This document shows, one piece after another, positions 1 through 12,082 of a DNA stretch of 64,000 bases. How positions within the stretch are numbered: position 1 is the stretch's first letter; every line of letters starts with the position of its first letter. The position numbers and the translations under genes were made by a program. Source of the DNA: Fredinandcohnia onubensis (lineage in GTDB: Bacteria; Bacillota; Bacilli; Bacillales; Bacillaceae_L); the NCBI RefSeq assembly GCF_002734215.1, contig NZ_NSEB01000012.1, positions 186,001 to 250,000 of the forward strand, read 5' to 3'. The notes under the pieces are model-generated. The model worked only from the letters and a program-made list of their open reading frames with translations, was not told the origin of the DNA and searched no databases.

Positions 1-821
1 AAACCGGTCAAGTTACTGAAAATAAAGGACTTGGGCAAATCGAAGGAATGATTGCCCATCAAAATCGTTTATATATGGGAATTTATCCTGGTGGGTTGTT
101 ATATTCCTATGATCCTGCTGAAAACTATGAAATGGGTATTAATCCAGTTGAACATTTCGGCTTGAAATCGGAAGGTCAGGATCGTCCCTTTGCTTTAGCA
201 TCAGCTGGAGATTTATTGGCGATTGGAACGGTTCCGGATTATGGACAACTTGGTGGTGCACTAACGATATTTAATCCAGCAACAAATGATTATACTCTTC
301 AACGGAATATCGTAGAAAATCAAAGTGTTATTTCATTGGCTTATCAGGATGGACTTCTCTATGGTGGCACTTCTGTTTGGGGTGGTCTAGGGATTGCTCC
401 AACTGAGGAAGAAGCGAAATTGTTTGTCTATAATGTGCAAACAGGTGAAAAACAATTTGAAACCATTCCTGTTCCTGGTGAAAAAGCCATTTCCGCTCTA
501 ACTTTTGATAATGACGGAAACCTATGGGGGCTTACATCAGGCATCTTATTTAAATACGACACGACAAGTAATCAGGTCGTTGAAACGAAGGAATTGTATC
601 AAGTTGATTGGAATTCGATAGGCCATTTATGGCGAGAAGGATTTCTACAATTTGCTGATGATGGCTATTTATATGGTCAAGCTCGCGGAGATATCTTTAG
701 AATCAATCCTAATACATTGGATCATGAAGTCTTAGCAGAAGATACAAAACTTTTTGCAATGGATCCAGATGGAAATATTTATTTTGCTCGAGGAACTAAG
801 CTATATCAATACGAAAGATAG
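1..821 (+). CDS. Secreted beta-propeller protein, C-terminal part (5' end outside window)
   Basis: The frame is open from base 3 with no stop, so this is the 3' end of a longer gene; the ATG at 48 is internal. The roughly 270 visible residues are WD40/PQQ-like propeller blades, with repeated 'DGxLYGG', 'DPDGNIYFA' and 'Y.P.T' turns. They align closely with the propeller core of the next two paralogues: the DRPFALASAGD, PDYGQLGGAL, NQSVISLAY and [10 protein letters not shown] segments recur in all three. Unlike them it stops straight after the last blade, with no Ig-like or other tail. Ligand and partner are unknown. The GH105 and uronate genes nearby suggest a polysaccharide link, which is inference only. 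Confidence 0.8.
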   Translation, partial: TGQVTENKGLGQIEGMIAHQNRLYMGIYPGGLLYSYDPAENYEMGINPVEHFGLKSEGQDRPFALASAGDLLAIGTVPDYGQLGGALTIFNPATNDYTLQRNIVENQSVISLAYQDGLLYGGTSVWGGLGIAPTEEEAKLFVYNVQTGEKQFETIPVPGEKAISALTFDNDGNLWGLTSGILFKYDTTSNQVVETKELYQVDWNSIGHLWREGFLQFADDGYLYGQARGDIFRINPNTLDHEVLAEDTKLFAMDPDGNIYFARGTKLYQYER

Positions 822-877
822 ATTAGTAGGCATAGCATTTATACTGCTATCTTTCCTATTACGATTGATTTGAAAAA

Positions 878-906
878 CTGACAGGCAATTTCGTTTTGCC
901 TGTCAG
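878..906 (+). terminator. Hairpin after first propeller gene
   Basis: An inverted repeat, CTGACAGGCAA / TTTGCCTGTCAG, lies about 57 bases after the stop. The tail is TAATAATT rather than a clean U-run, so it is a probable but weak intrinsic terminator. Confidence 0.55.
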
Positions 907-936
907 TAATAATTACGAATTCAGGAGGAACATGCT

Positions 937-3900
937 TTGAAAGAAAAATTGAAACTATTTTCTATTATACTACTTGCTACAATACTCGTTTTCTCCACTC
1001 TTCCCTATTTTCAGCAACCGAATGTATCAGCTGCAGATGATCAATGGAAGGAATTGAATGTCGAGAATGGTGATTTTGAGGCAAAAACAGCCTCCGAAAT
1101 TGAACTGCCATCTTGGGTGTATTGGACCGGTGGCTTTAAGACTGGAATGAGTATTTCAGATGAAGTTGTAAAAACCGGAAGTCAGAGTCTTGCTGTCAAT
1201 AATAACGGGGTTGTTGGCTTGTTCAGTCAAGGTATTGATATAAAAGCAGATAATCAATATAAATTAAATGCTCAGCTATATGTCGAAGAATTAACTGGGA
1301 AACCAGGAATTTGGCTTCGCTGGATAGATGAAAATGGCACAAATATTTCAAACGCTGTAAAGTATTTCGATATACAAGAACTTAATAAGTGGCAAACTGT
1401 GGAGATTGAGGCAACTGCTCCTGCGGGTGCTAAAAAAGTAAAAATATTTATCTATCAAGCATCCACATCTAATATGAAAGGATACTATGATGATGTTAAA
1501 TTATTTGAGAAAGAATCGAATATTTTAGACTTTCCAATTGAATACGGAAAGCCTATTAATCACGGGCCAGCTGCATTAGCAGCAAAATCTCAAGGGGTAG
1601 CAATTGGAGATGGTGAACTCTACTATGCAACAAATGGTTCACCTGCAACATTTTATGCTGCCGATGCTGAAACAGGTGAAAAAATATTTTCTGAAGCCTT
1701 GCCTGGAAGTGATGTTGTGTGGGCAATGGTTGTAGGCCCGGATGGAAATGTCTATTTTGCAGGTACCTATAATGGCATTTTATACAGATATGTCGTGAAG
1801 GAAAAACGTTTAGAACAGCTTGGGAAAAATCCATCAGATAATTGGGTTTGGCAACTAGAGGCTTCACACGATGGAAAAATCTATGGGGCAACCTATCCAA
1901 ATGCAAAAGTGTTTGAATACGATATTGAATCTGCTCAATTTAAAGATTTGGGCACCTTTTACGAGGGTCAGCAATATGCACGTGGACTTGGCATCACGGA
2001 AGAAAGTCTATATGTCGGAACGGGTACAACAGCATATTTAATGAAAATGGACCTTGCATCCGGTGAAAGAACGGAAATACAATTACCAATCACAGGTGTA
2101 TCGACATCTATCTCAAATATTTGGGAATATGGAAATAACATTTTTGTTGCCTATGGAACTTCATTGGTAACGATTGACAAGGAAACGGGTGAAGAAAAGA
2201 ATACAATGGATTGGCAAGATGAGCATACCTTTGACGGGCTTATCTCATCCCCTTCCCCATATGATGAAAATATTCTTTATTACATTAATAAAAATACACA
2301 GCAGTTATGGACCTATGATATGACAACACATGAAACAGCAAAAGTAGAACCGACGGTACAACTTCCTGCTACTCCTGCCAAAGCGATGCGTTGGATTAAG
2401 GATAGCGGTGGTAAAGATGTATTAGCCATTTTACATCACCAAATTGAATATTCTATCTATGACCCTACTACAAATAGTGTGAAAGTCAGCTACCCTGAAG
2501 TCGATATGCAAGGACTTTTAATGCAAAGCTTAGAGATTGGTGAAGACCAAAAAATCTATATGGGCGGTTATCAAGGTTCCTTTGGAGTCTTTGATACTTC
2601 GATTGACCAATACATCCTTCAGGAACGTGATCCACACCAAATTGAAGGAATAGGATTTTTAAACGGCGAAGTCTATTTAGGAACATATGGTGGCGCTAAA
2701 ATATATAAATATGATCCAAACCAACCATTTACCTTCTCGGGTGGTAAAGCCGGCGAAAATCCAGAGTTGGTACAAGACATCGACGATGATCAAAGCAGAC
2801 CTTTCACTTTTACATCAGGAGATAACAAACTCTTTGTTGGAACCATTTCTGATTATGGTAGATTAGGTGGAGCGCTTACCATCTATGATGCTAAAACAAA
2901 TAAATGGAATACAATCCGAAATATCATTAAAAATCAAAGTATCATTGGGTTAGCTTATCATGACGGAAAAGTCTTTGGAGGTTCTACGATTTCTGGAGGT
3001 CTAGGTATTGACCCAACTGAACCAAAAGCGAAAATGTTCGAATATGATGTGGCAATGGGTAATCATGAAGCATTCGACCTTCATGTAGATGGTTTAGAAA
3101 AGCCAGAAATGATTGGTGAATTGTCTGTTGGTCCCGATGGTAACATCTGGGGTGTAGCATGGGGATTAGATAAAGCTGGTTCCTTTAACACTGTGATTTT
3201 TGCCATGAATCCTGATAATCGAGAAATCGTAAAAAGTACTCAACTATACAAAGGAGTTAATCGTGGAAGCCAATGGCGACCTTTCTTCATTCGTTGGGAT
3301 AACCTAGGATATTTATACACAACAGCTGGTCGTACATTAACGGTTATTGATCCAGAGACAATGAAGAGCAAGCAATTGGTTACAGGTAATGTCAATTTAA
3401 TGGATGTAGATAAGGAAGGAAATGTTTACTATTCAGCAGATCATAACTTATATCAGCTTACTGTTCCCCTTGAAAGTGGAACATTAACAGTCGATAGTGA
3501 GATGATATTACAAGGTACTGAGCAAGAAATTGATTTAACTGTTACACTTGCTAACGGAAATAAAATCGATTTAGCAGGAGCTCAAATAGATTGGATTAAT
3601 TCAAATACAGATGCAGTTAGCCTTCAGGATGGAAAAATTCGTGGAAAAAATGCCGGAACTACAGAGATATACGCAACTATTTCATACAACGGCGAACAAG
3701 TCAAAACGAATACAGTCGTTGTTACAGTCGAAGTTACAACCGAAACGTTAGCTGAGCAAATCAATGAGCTTGAAAAAACAGAAAGCATTCCACATTCAGT
3801 GGCTCAACAATTAACTAACCGATTAGCCCAAGCAAAACAGCACTACGATAAAGGTAAGAAAGAACAAGCAGTAAAGCATCTTGAGGATTTCCGTAAACAA

Positions 3901-3984
3901 CTTGACAATAGCAGTATCGATCGCGCGCTCAAAATCACATTACTCAATAATGTTACAGCTATTGAAGAAGCATTTAAAAGATAA
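937..3984 (+). CDS. Secreted propeller protein with N-terminal CBM-like, Big2-like and FIMAH-like domains
   Basis: 1015 aa. The start is TTG at 937, since the ATG at 932 stops after one codon and AGGAGG lies at 923-928. The signal peptide runs to about residue 32 (cleavage after VSA). Residues ~40-190 form a galactose-binding-like beta-sandwich ('NGDFE' start, 'GYYDDVKLFE' end). Residues ~200-830 are a long beta-propeller homologous to the flanking paralogues. Residues ~845-930 resemble a bacterial Ig (Big2) domain (NSNTDAV..., GTTEIYATI). The last ~80 residues are helical (SIPHSVAQQLTNRLAQAKQHY) and resemble the FIMAH domain of secreted Bacillus and Paenibacillus carbohydrate-active proteins. 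No catalytic motif is recognised, so a binding or scaffold role for an extracellular polymer is inferred. Confidence 0.85.
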   Translation: MKEKLKLFSIILLATILVFSTLPYFQQPNVSAADDQWKELNVENGDFEAKTASEIELPSWVYWTGGFKTGMSISDEVVKTGSQSLAVNNNGVVGLFSQGIDIKADNQYKLNAQLYVEELTGKPGIWLRWIDENGTNISNAVKYFDIQELNKWQTVEIEATAPAGAKKVKIFIYQASTSNMKGYYDDVKLFEKESNILDFPIEYGKPINHGPAALAAKSQGVAIGDGELYYATNGSPATFYAADAETGEKIFSEALPGSDVVWAMVVGPDGNVYFAGTYNGILYRYVVKEKRLEQLGKNPSDNWVWQLEASHDGKIYGATYPNAKVFEYDIESAQFKDLGTFYEGQQYARGLGITEESLYVGTGTTAYLMKMDLASGERTEIQLPITGVSTSISNIWEYGNNIFVAYGTSLVTIDKETGEEKNTMDWQDEHTFDGLISSPSPYDENILYYINKNTQQLWTYDMTTHETAKVEPTVQLPATPAKAMRWIKDSGGKDVLAILHHQIEYSIYDPTTNSVKVSYPEVDMQGLLMQSLEIGEDQKIYMGGYQGSFGVFDTSIDQYILQERDPHQIEGIGFLNGEVYLGTYGGAKIYKYDPNQPFTFSGGKAGENPELVQDIDDDQSRPFTFTSGDNKLFVGTISDYGRLGGALTIYDAKTNKWNTIRNIIKNQSIIGLAYHDGKVFGGSTISGGLGIDPTEPKAKMFEYDVAMGNHEAFDLHVDGLEKPEMIGELSVGPDGNIWGVAWGLDKAGSFNTVIFAMNPDNREIVKSTQLYKGVNRGSQWRPFFIRWDNLGYLYTTAGRTLTVIDPETMKSKQLVTGNVNLMDVDKEGNVYYSADHNLYQLTVPLESGTLTVDSEMILQGTEQEIDLTVTLANGNKIDLAGAQIDWINSNTDAVSLQDGKIRGKNAGTTEIYATISYNGEQVKTNTVVVTVEVTTETLAEQINELEKTESIPHSVAQQLTNRLAQAKQHYDKGKKEQAVKHLEDFRKQLDNSSIDRALKITLLNNVTAIEEAFKR

Positions 3985-4019
3985 TCAATGAATTAAAAAG
4001 GTCCTCTCCCAATTAATTT

Positions 4020-4074
4020 GCACTCTTAATCGAACGACGACAATCGATATTGTCAAGTTTGCGATTAAGGGTGC
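4020..4074 (+). terminator. Long hairpin after propeller gene 2; copy of a dispersed element
   Basis: The arms GCACTCTTAATCG (4020-4032) and CGATTAAGGGTGC (4062-4074) pair around an inner GACAAT / ATTGTC stem. The hairpin follows the stop at 3984 and is trailed by T-rich sequence, so it may terminate transcription. A diverged copy with the same inner sequence is at 58962-59015, so it is also a dispersed element. Confidence 0.6.
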
Positions 4075-4282
4075 ATTACTTTATTATTTTGTGTCCATTT
4101 TAAAAAAGTTGTTATAGTAACGAATACATTGATGCCGTCTACTCGATTAAAAGGATGCTAGTTCTTATGCTAACTACAATGTTTCTCCACAAAAACGAAA
4201 CTATATCTGCTAACGAATTAGCTTTATTGAAATCATTTCTTCCTTTTCTTGGATTCTGCGCATTGTTCTATACTCTTATTTT

Positions 4283-4605
4283 ATATAAAAGCATACGCAT
4301 CTCTTTTTTCGTATGCTTTTATTGTTTTATTACATAAAAACAAAACACAAATGGATAATTATTGAATTTTTTAGCCTTTTTAGTATCGCTTCTACCTTTT
4401 TTTGGTCTTGCGAATGGTTCAATACTCTAAGTCTATAAAAAAGCATACACATTTCTTTTTTGCGAATGCTTTTTTCGTCTTCTCACCTAAAAACAATACA
4501 CAAATGGATAATTTTCACTTTTATTAGCTTTTTTAGTATTGCTATCACTATTTTTCGGTATGGTGAATGGCTTTATTCTAAAAATCTATTTAAAAGCATA
4601 TTTAT
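4283..4605. repeat. AT-rich tandem repeat, about 2 units of ~150 bp, GCATACG-hairpin family
   Basis: This lies in a 720-base gap between convergent genes. Each unit starts with a hairpin, AAAGCATACG...CGTATGCTTTT or a decayed form, followed by AACACAAATGGATAAT, then 'TTTTTAGTAT(C/T)GCT' and a '(G/T)CGAATGG' segment. Two units are clear (from about 4288 and 4438) and a decayed half unit precedes them. The same units occur in the opposite orientation at about 58590-58930. The one ORF here (4155-4337) is AT-rich repeat sequence and is not called a gene. Confidence 0.7.
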
Positions 4606-4638
4606 ATAGATAGTTACATACAAGATTATAATTAAAAA

Positions 4639-4674
4639 CTAGAGGGGATTGGAACATTCCCTCTAGCTTTTTTG
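4639..4674. terminator. Bidirectional terminator between convergent propeller genes
   Basis: CTAGAGGG (4639-4646) pairs with CCCTCTAG (4659-4666). It is followed by a T6 run on the + strand and, on the minus strand, by TTTTTAATT. It sits just past the stop of the minus-strand gene at 4708. Confidence 0.8.
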
Positions 4675-4707
4675 TTAGTACACAATATTCATAACTTAGA
4701 ACGATCC

Positions 4708-7700
4708 TTAATTACCAGGATTGTTTGATTTTCCTGGGTTGTTAGGTTTCCCAGGTTTATCCGGTTTCCCTGGTTTCCCAGGTTTAACAGGTTTACCAGG
4801 CTTACCTGGTTTATCTGGTTTATCTGGTTTCCCAGGTTTATCTGGCTTGCCTGGTTTACCAGGTTCTTCTGGCTCATCTGTCCAAACAATTGTATACGTT
4901 ATGGATGATTTTCCATCTATTGCCGTTACTCTTATTTCAGTCTTATCTGTAGAATGTACGATTTCTACAGTGCTACCTGCTTGAGTAGCCTCGGCCACTA
5001 TATTTTCAGTTTGCTTACCATACAACGTATAGTTTGTAGCACCAGGTTGAAAACCTACAAGTGCTTCCCCATCTATTGAAATCGATTTTAACGTTGCATC
5101 TGTTTCAGGCACTGCAATTTTATGAAGCTCACTACCTACTGCATAATAAATGCTTCCATCATTTCCTAGAGTCATGCTGTTTACGAAATCTTCGGCAAGC
5201 ACTTTATAATTTAGTGTTTCAGGGTCAATCGCAATTAGTTTTCGAGATAAAGTTGTATAAAGCATGCCATCTGGACCCCAAACGAGTTGGTAAGGGAACC
5301 ATTTACTACTATTATATAAACTTGGTCGAATCACTCTGCTATCCACAACTTCATAGGTTTCTGGATCCATTTTAAAAATAGTTCCTTCAACAGCACCCCA
5401 TAAGTAACCATCTGGACCGATTGATAAATCACCAATCATGCGAGGTGTAACATCAATTCCAGGAATCTCAGGTGTGAATTCTGTAATCTTCTCACCTTTC
5501 TCAACATCCCATACGAAAATCTTAGCTTCAGTTGCTTTCGGATCGATTCCTAAACCACCCCATACCGAAGTACCACCAAATAATTTTCCATCATGATAAG
5601 CTAAACTAATTATACTTTGGTCCTGAACAACATTTCGTTGTTGGAACCATTCACCAGTATTCTCATCATAGATGGCTAGAGCCCCACCTAGTACACCATA
5701 ATCAGGGATTGTTCCAACAAATAGTTTGTTATCCCCTGACGTAATCGCGAATGGACGATCTTGTTCATCCTTAATATCATATTCAAGCTGTGGATTGCTA
5801 TTTAAGTCTACAGGCAGAGTTGGATCATAACTGTACATAATCGCACCGACATATGTGCCAAAATACACTTTATCATTCAAGAAGCCAATCCCCTCTGGTT
5901 GAGCGAAGGAAGAAATATTGACTTCGATTTCATTTGTGAACGGATTATATACACTCATACCACGTTGATAGCCGCCCATATATAGTTTTCCATCTGGGCC
6001 AGTTTCAAGTGACTGAATCGCTACTGCTGTTGCAGCTAGATCTAAAATGACGAAATTCAGTTCATTTGTTTCCGGATTATATAACATATATTCTCCGTAT
6101 TGTGTGACCATTGCTAATACTGTTTCACCGGTAGTTAATTTAATCCAAGCCATGTCCTTTACTCGAGGAGTATCCGGAAGAATTGGAAGACCTTCGATTA
6201 GTGTTTCTACGTTTGTATTAAGGTCATATTTGAATAATTGTGTTCCATTTTTATAATAAATCATGTTCGGTTGACTAGGATCTGGTTCAGAAATCATATT
6301 ACTAAATGAGAACGAACCTTCAACTTCCAAAGTCTCTGGATTTACGACAATCATGCTAACTGTCGAAACGGCCACGAGAAGCTTCCCATTAACAACCCAT
6401 ACATCTTGGATGAATCCATTCTCACCTGAGTGCCCTTCTAGAATAATCTCCTCTTTTTCACCTGTATGTCTATTAATCTTATACAAATGTTTTATTGTCC
6501 CAGTTCCAACGTAAATATAATCCCCATCTACAGCGAGTCCACGTGCATAATCCTGGTCTGAAACACTACCAAAATCTTTGAATTTACCAGTTTCTGTGTC
6601 ATACTCGAATACACCAGAACCAGGATATGTGGCACCATAAATTTTACCATCATCTGTTGCTTCGATATCCCATACCCAAGCTGCGGACGGATTGGCTCCA
6701 AGGTCTTGAACTACTTTTAATTCTGGGACATATCGGTATAACTTCCCGTCAGAAGTACTAGCGAAGTATACATTTTTATCTGAACCAATGGTAATCGCCC
6801 AAACTGCCTCGGTATTCTGAATAACTTTGGAAAACTTTAGTTCCCCCGTCTCAGCATCCAATACTGAAAACGTACCTGGAGCGCCATTTGAATGATAATA
6901 TACTTCATTTTCACCTAGGCTATTTTCCTGAATCGCTCCTGCTTGTCCTAATTGGACATGAACCATCTCTCCTAGATTAATAGGAGCCGTATATTCGCGT
7001 TCAAATTTACCATCATCCGTCACTTTTTCGAAGGTAACATCGTCAAAATAGACTTCTGTAAAGCTAATTCCTCCCGAATAGAATGCTAGTCTTGCATACG
7101 CTGCATTATCTGGAACTACACTAAATACTTTTAAATCCGTCCATTCATTTTTCGGTAGGTTCCCATTTAGTTCTCGATGTTCTGTAATTCTATTATTATC
7201 CGCATCAAAATAACGAATTTCAGTTACCACGTTATGGGTCTGACTAACAACATTTGAATAAACCGTTAATAAATAAGATGCACCAGCTTCAACTGCAATT
7301 TTGTCACTTAAAGCACTTACACCCGATTGGTCAGTAGTATCATGTAAGTGCAGGCATTGTGCCCCAGTACGAGCTCGGTCCGTACTTACATTAATTCCTG
7401 GACCCTCAAATTCGGATCTCCAACCAGGAATGCTTCCATCAACTACCGCTTCTTCAAAGCTAGGATTCAATACTTCCGTATGGATATCGTCAGTTGGAGG
7501 CTCTTCAATAGAAGTACCTTCGATCGTTACATCATCAAAATAAGCCTCTGTAATTGAAGGGTGACCCGAGTTGAAACGAAGTTCAACTTGTGTTGCTCCC
7601 TCTGGCACCTCAAAAGGCACTTGAATTTCAGTCCACTTGTCTTTACCTAACACAGCAGCACCAAAATTAATAAAAGTTGCACTGCCTACTCTTTGCCCTT

Positions 7701-8103
7701 CACCGTTATAAAAATGAACCTCATACCCAATACTGTGGGATTGTCTAACAACGTTCACATATGCTTTCGCTAGATAGGAGACACCTTTTGTAACAGGGAT
7801 TTTTTCGCTTGTTACCTGCAAATTCCCACCTGGATTATTGCTATTTTCATCTTTAAAGTGCAAGCTCCTGATTCCAGTATGAGCTTTTTCATCAGTAAAA
7901 CTAATACTTGTCGATGGATTATTGGTTACAAGACTCCACCGTGGATTATCAACTTCTTCGAAACTACCATTTGGCACGTCGATTTGTACCGTTTCAGCAG
8001 AAACAGGTAGCGAATTAGCAGTAGTAAATGGAGCGATTACACCAAATATTAGAGTAAAACAAAATATGAGCATGATTGATTTCTTCAAGTTTCTATCTCT
8101 CAA
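4708..8103 (-). CDS. Secreted propeller protein with two CBM-like domains and a Lys-Pro triplet tail
   Basis: 1131 aa. The TTG start at 8103 is chosen because AGGGAGG lies 8 bases upstream. The signal peptide ends near residue 36 (PVSA|ET). Two consecutive CBM-like beta-sandwiches, ~42-197 and ~210-362, each begin 'xGSFEE/NPSFEE' and end '(A/V)YFDDVT'. The propeller (~370-985) is homologous to the two upstream genes. Residues ~990-1075 resemble a cadherin-like beta-sandwich (LKSISIDG..., TNYTLYG...). The last ~50 residues are about 17 X-K-P triplets (GKP, DKP and similar) ending NNPGN, encoded by 9-bp repeats at 4711-4863. No LPXTG anchor is present, so the basic tail may bind anionic wall polymer (inference). 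Confidence 0.85.
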   Translation of the reverse strand: MRDRNLKKSIMLIFCFTLIFGVIAPFTTANSLPVSAETVQIDVPNGSFEEVDNPRWSLVTNNPSTSISFTDEKAHTGIRSLHFKDENSNNPGGNLQVTSEKIPVTKGVSYLAKAYVNVVRQSHSIGYEVHFYNGEGQRVGSATFINFGAAVLGKDKWTEIQVPFEVPEGATQVELRFNSGHPSITEAYFDDVTIEGTSIEEPPTDDIHTEVLNPSFEEAVVDGSIPGWRSEFEGPGINVSTDRARTGAQCLHLHDTTDQSGVSALSDKIAVEAGASYLLTVYSNVVSQTHNVVTEIRYFDADNNRITEHRELNGNLPKNEWTDLKVFSVVPDNAAYARLAFYSGGISFTEVYFDDVTFEKVTDDGKFEREYTAPINLGEMVHVQLGQAGAIQENSLGENEVYYHSNGAPGTFSVLDAETGELKFSKVIQNTEAVWAITIGSDKNVYFASTSDGKLYRYVPELKVVQDLGANPSAAWVWDIEATDDGKIYGATYPGSGVFEYDTETGKFKDFGSVSDQDYARGLAVDGDYIYVGTGTIKHLYKINRHTGEKEEIILEGHSGENGFIQDVWVVNGKLLVAVSTVSMIVVNPETLEVEGSFSFSNMISEPDPSQPNMIYYKNGTQLFKYDLNTNVETLIEGLPILPDTPRVKDMAWIKLTTGETVLAMVTQYGEYMLYNPETNELNFVILDLAATAVAIQSLETGPDGKLYMGGYQRGMSVYNPFTNEIEVNISSFAQPEGIGFLNDKVYFGTYVGAIMYSYDPTLPVDLNSNPQLEYDIKDEQDRPFAITSGDNKLFVGTIPDYGVLGGALAIYDENTGEWFQQRNVVQDQSIISLAYHDGKLFGGTSVWGGLGIDPKATEAKIFVWDVEKGEKITEFTPEIPGIDVTPRMIGDLSIGPDGYLWGAVEGTIFKMDPETYEVVDSRVIRPSLYNSSKWFPYQLVWGPDGMLYTTLSRKLIAIDPETLNYKVLAEDFVNSMTLGNDGSIYYAVGSELHKIAVPETDATLKSISIDGEALVGFQPGATNYTLYGKQTENIVAEATQAGSTVEIVHSTDKTEIRVTAIDGKSSITYTIVWTDEPEEPGKPGKPDKPGKPDKPDKPGKPGKPVKPGKPGKPDKPGKPNNPGKSNNPGN

Positions 8104-8167
8104 ACAACAAACCTCCCTTTAATTATGTAAAAGTAAAATGTTAATGAACCTCCTTTCTCTATATATT

Positions 8168-8181
8168 AGGAAGCGATTACA
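8168..8181 (-). promoter_or_regulatory. Candidate CcpA (cre) site upstream of propeller gene 3
   Basis: TGTAATCGCTTCCT on the minus strand matches 12 of 14 positions of the cre consensus TGWAANCGNTNWCA. It lies about 65 bases upstream of the TTG start, a plausible operator position. The two mismatches are in the right half, so this is tentative. Confidence 0.35.
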
Positions 8182-8330
8182 AAGTTTTGAAGGCTAGTAA
8201 AAACTTCCTTATTTTGATTCTACTTAACTAATTCACTCATAAAAATAGGTCTTTCTTCCGATACTCTGTCGTAAATAAGACTTTAAATCAAAATGAAGCC
8301 TAATTAGCGTTAATGCCAAAACATCATAAT

Positions 8331-8358
8331 AAAGAGGCTGCATTTATGCAACCTCTTT
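8331..8358. terminator. Hairpin AAAGAGGcTGCAT / ATGCAaCCTCTTT
   Basis: The stem is interrupted by one mismatch and has a 2-base loop. It lies downstream of the sugar-acid operon, which ends at 8440 on the minus strand, and about 230 bases upstream of the propeller gene start. T-content after the stem is modest on both strands. Confidence 0.6.
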
Positions 8359-8382
8359 CTATCAAAATGGAAATTAATGTAT

Positions 8383-8410
8383 GGGATAAGGGACCTGTCC
8401 CTCTGACCCA
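8383..8410. repeat. Dispersed GGGAC palindrome, copy 1
   Basis: The copy reads GGGATAAGGGACC then TGTCCCTCTGACCCA. It is a nested palindrome whose inner GGGACCTGTCCC core is intact, lying 30 bases past the stop of the enolase-superfamily gene. The terminal codons of that gene show the C-for-T skew described in the findings. Confidence 0.85.
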
Positions 8411-8439
8411 CTGCATCTGACCGACCTGGCCAATGCCAA

Positions 8440-9630
<1,191 letters not shown>

Positions 9631-9664
9631 TTACTATTTTTATAGACCTTGCTATGTACGATTC

Positions 9665-11119
9665 TTATACTGGTGTAATGGTTACTGTTTTAATTGAAGT
9701 GAAAAATTCTTTTGCCGCTTCACCTTGTTCTCTTGAATGGGAACTAGATTGCTTCATGCCACCAAACGGTGCCTGTAATTCAACACCCGCACTTTCACCA
9801 TTTACTTTGATTAAGCCTGCATCAATTTCATTAATATAGGTGAAGGCGTTACCAATATCTTTCGTAAATAATGATGCTGATAAGCCGAATTTACTATCAT
9901 TTGCTTTTTCAAGCGCTTCTTGCAAGCTATCAACCTTAAATAAACATAGTACAGGGCCGAAAATTTCCTCTTGTGCAATGGCACTTTTATGGTCCACATT
10001 TTCAAACACAGTAGGCTCCACATAATACCCGTTTTGATAGTCATTACCCTCTGGCACTTTTCCACCCGTAAGTAACGTTGCCCCTGATTTTTTACCTTCT
10101 TCTAAGTAATGAAGTACGGTATTGAGTTGAGATTTTGATGCTAATGGACCCATATAGGTAGACTCCTCTAAACCGGAACCTATTTTTATAGCAGCCACCT
10201 TTTCTAGGACTTTCGTTTTAAATTCCTCATACACCGCTTCGTGAACAAAAGCTCGGCTTGTCGCTGTACATTTTTGTCCGGTATGTTTCATGGCCCCGCT
10301 TACTGTTAATTCTGCAGCTAGCTCTAGGTCTGCATCATCAAGGATGATCGCTGGGTTCTTCCCGCCCATTTCAAGCTGGTACTTTGCCCCTCGTTCAACA
10401 CAGCTTAAGGCTACGACTTTTCCGACTTCATTAGAACCTGTAAAACTGATGGCATTCACATGAGGGTGATTGATCAAATGGTCACCAACAACCGAACCTC
10501 GTCCCGTTACAATGTTAATAACACCTTTTGGAAACTCTGCTTCTGCAAAAGCTTCAATAATCTTAATCGCTGTAATCGATGTTTCAGAAGCAGGCTTTAA
10601 GACGACCGTGTTTCCATACACCAATGCCGGAGCGATTTTCCAGATCGGAATCGCAATTGGAAAATTCCAAGGTGCGATGATTCCAACTACTCCTACTGGT
10701 ACACGTGTTGTAAATAATAGGTTCTTACTTCCGCCCGATGGGATGTTATCCCCCACTTTTCGATAACCTTCTTGCGCATAATATCGTAAAATCTGAACGG
10801 CTCTTGTCACTTCACCCTTTGTTTCTGCTAAGGTTTTTCCCATTTCAAGTGTTGCCGTTCTCGCAATTTCATCTACTTTCTTTTCTAAAATATCAGCTGT
10901 CTTATGTAGAAAGTGGCCTCTCTCTAACGCAGAAAGATCCTTCCAGTTTGACAATGCCTCTTTTGCAGCAACCACAACATTGTCGACATCATCCTTGGTT
11001 GAACTAGGGAACTTTCCTACATTCTCAGAAAAATTGGCAGGATTACGACTCTCCAAAAACTCACCATTACTGGATTGACACCACTGGCCATCAATAAAAT
11101 TCATATAAATTTGACTCAT
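9665..11119 (-). CDS. Aldehyde dehydrogenase, ketoglutarate-semialdehyde type (YcbD-like)
   Basis: 484 aa NAD(P)-dependent aldehyde dehydrogenase. The Rossmann and catalytic domains carry PWNFP, GSNEVGK, the general-base Glu in LEMGGKNP and the nucleophile Cys in GQKCTATS. In the ycb-type pathway this enzyme oxidises 2-oxoglutarate semialdehyde made by the DapA-family dehydratase encoded 13 bases upstream. The downstream enolase-superfamily gene follows after 52 bases. Substrate assignment rests on context and overall resemblance, not on a specific motif. Confidence 0.8.
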   Translation of the reverse strand: MSQIYMNFIDGQWCQSSNGEFLESRNPANFSENVGKFPSSTKDDVDNVVVAAKEALSNWKDLSALERGHFLHKTADILEKKVDEIARTATLEMGKTLAETKGEVTRAVQILRYYAQEGYRKVGDNIPSGGSKNLLFTTRVPVGVVGIIAPWNFPIAIPIWKIAPALVYGNTVVLKPASETSITAIKIIEAFAEAEFPKGVINIVTGRGSVVGDHLINHPHVNAISFTGSNEVGKVVALSCVERGAKYQLEMGGKNPAIILDDADLELAAELTVSGAMKHTGQKCTATSRAFVHEAVYEEFKTKVLEKVAAIKIGSGLEESTYMGPLASKSQLNTVLHYLEEGKKSGATLLTGGKVPEGNDYQNGYYVEPTVFENVDHKSAIAQEEIFGPVLCLFKVDSLQEALEKANDSKFGLSASLFTKDIGNAFTYINEIDAGLIKVNGESAGVELQAPFGGMKQSSSHSREQGEAAKEFFTSIKTVTITPV

Positions 11120-11132
11120 AATTTTCCCCTTT

Positions 11133-12053
11133 CTATTTTACGAGATTGGGTATAAATCCCCATGATTCAAGTAGTTCAGTTAGTTCCTTACGATCTGCTT
11201 CATTAAGAGCGGAAACGGGTTGTCTAGTAATCCCAGCATTTAAACCGATTTGCTCCATTGCTTCTTTAATGACAACAACATTATTTCCACTATTGTATTT
11301 CGCACGTAAATTTTCAAAAGGTACGACCTCTTTCCATACCTTCCAAACAATTTCTTCATTTTTTGACTTAAGTGCATGTAGCATTTCAAATGATTTTTCG
11401 GGAAAAAGATTAACAAGTCCTGAAGTAAAACCAACTGCCCCGGCATTGTAGAAAAATGGTGCCCATTTCTCAGCCGTTCCACAAATCCAGGCAATATGAT
11501 GTTCGGGTGAAACAGTTTGAACAGTGTTAGTAAATCTAGGGAGGTCGTTTACAGCATATTTAACTGCAACAAGTTTTTCTAAAGGGGCTAATTTGGCAAG
11601 TACATCATCACTTAAATTGGGATCTTTAAAATAAATACAAGATGGTAAATCGACACCTTCAATGATCGATTTGAAGTATTCATATGCGCCTTCGTTTGTA
11701 ATATAAGGGTGGATTGGCATATGAATCATGACGCTATCAGCACCAACGGCTTTCGCGTAATTTCCCATGTCGATGGCCGTTTCAACAGAGTAGCCAATCC
11801 CAGCTAGCACAACAGCTCTTCCATTTACATACTCTACTACTCTTTTAATCTCTTCTTTCGCTTCCTTAATAGTAAGGGAGTAAAATTCGCTTGTATTTCC
11901 ACAAGGAACAATGACCTTCACACCCCTTTGGATGAGAAATTCAACATTCTCTTTTACTCCGTCCCAATCGATTTCTCTTGAATCTTTTTTAAATGGGGTA
12001 ATGGTAATGCCAGAAATGGTTTCAAATTTTTCTTTCCAGTCAGCGTAATTCAT
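11133..12053 (-). CDS. DapA-family lyase, 5-dehydro-4-deoxyglucarate dehydratase/aldolase-like
   Basis: 306 aa class I TIM barrel of the dihydrodipicolinate synthase/KDG aldolase family. The Schiff-base lysine is K165 (LVAVKYA) and the conserved tyrosine is Y141 (CIYFKDP). The N-terminal 'GITITPF...[13 protein letters not shown]' and '[10 protein letters not shown]' segments are typical. With the aldehyde dehydrogenase 13 bases downstream it resembles the ycbC-ycbD pair, which dehydrates and decarboxylates 5-keto-4-deoxyglucarate. A 2-keto-3-deoxy acid aldolase is the main alternative. It is transcribed 29 bases after the GntR regulator, so it is autoregulated with it. Confidence 0.8.
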   Translation of the reverse strand: MNYADWKEKFETISGITITPFKKDSREIDWDGVKENVEFLIQRGVKVIVPCGNTSEFYSLTIKEAKEEIKRVVEYVNGRAVVLAGIGYSVETAIDMGNYAKAVGADSVMIHMPIHPYITNEGAYEYFKSIIEGVDLPSCIYFKDPNLSDDVLAKLAPLEKLVAVKYAVNDLPRFTNTVQTVSPEHHIAWICGTAEKWAPFFYNAGAVGFTSGLVNLFPEKSFEMLHALKSKNEEIVWKVWKEVVPFENLRAKYNSGNNVVVIKEAMEQIGLNAGITRQPVSALNEADRKELTELLESWGFIPNLVK

Positions 12054-12082
12054 CTTTTCCTCCTCTAATCCTTGATTATTTT

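Noticed and set aside
4155-4337. A 60-aa hydrophobic ORF on the + strand
   Set aside because: It lies in the AT-rich tandem repeat, its composition follows from the repeat, and no ribosome site precedes it.
4721-4984. An 87-aa Phe-Pro-Gly-Leu repeat ORF on the + strand
   Set aside because: It is the antisense of the Lys-Pro triplet tail of the minus-strand propeller gene and has no ribosome site.
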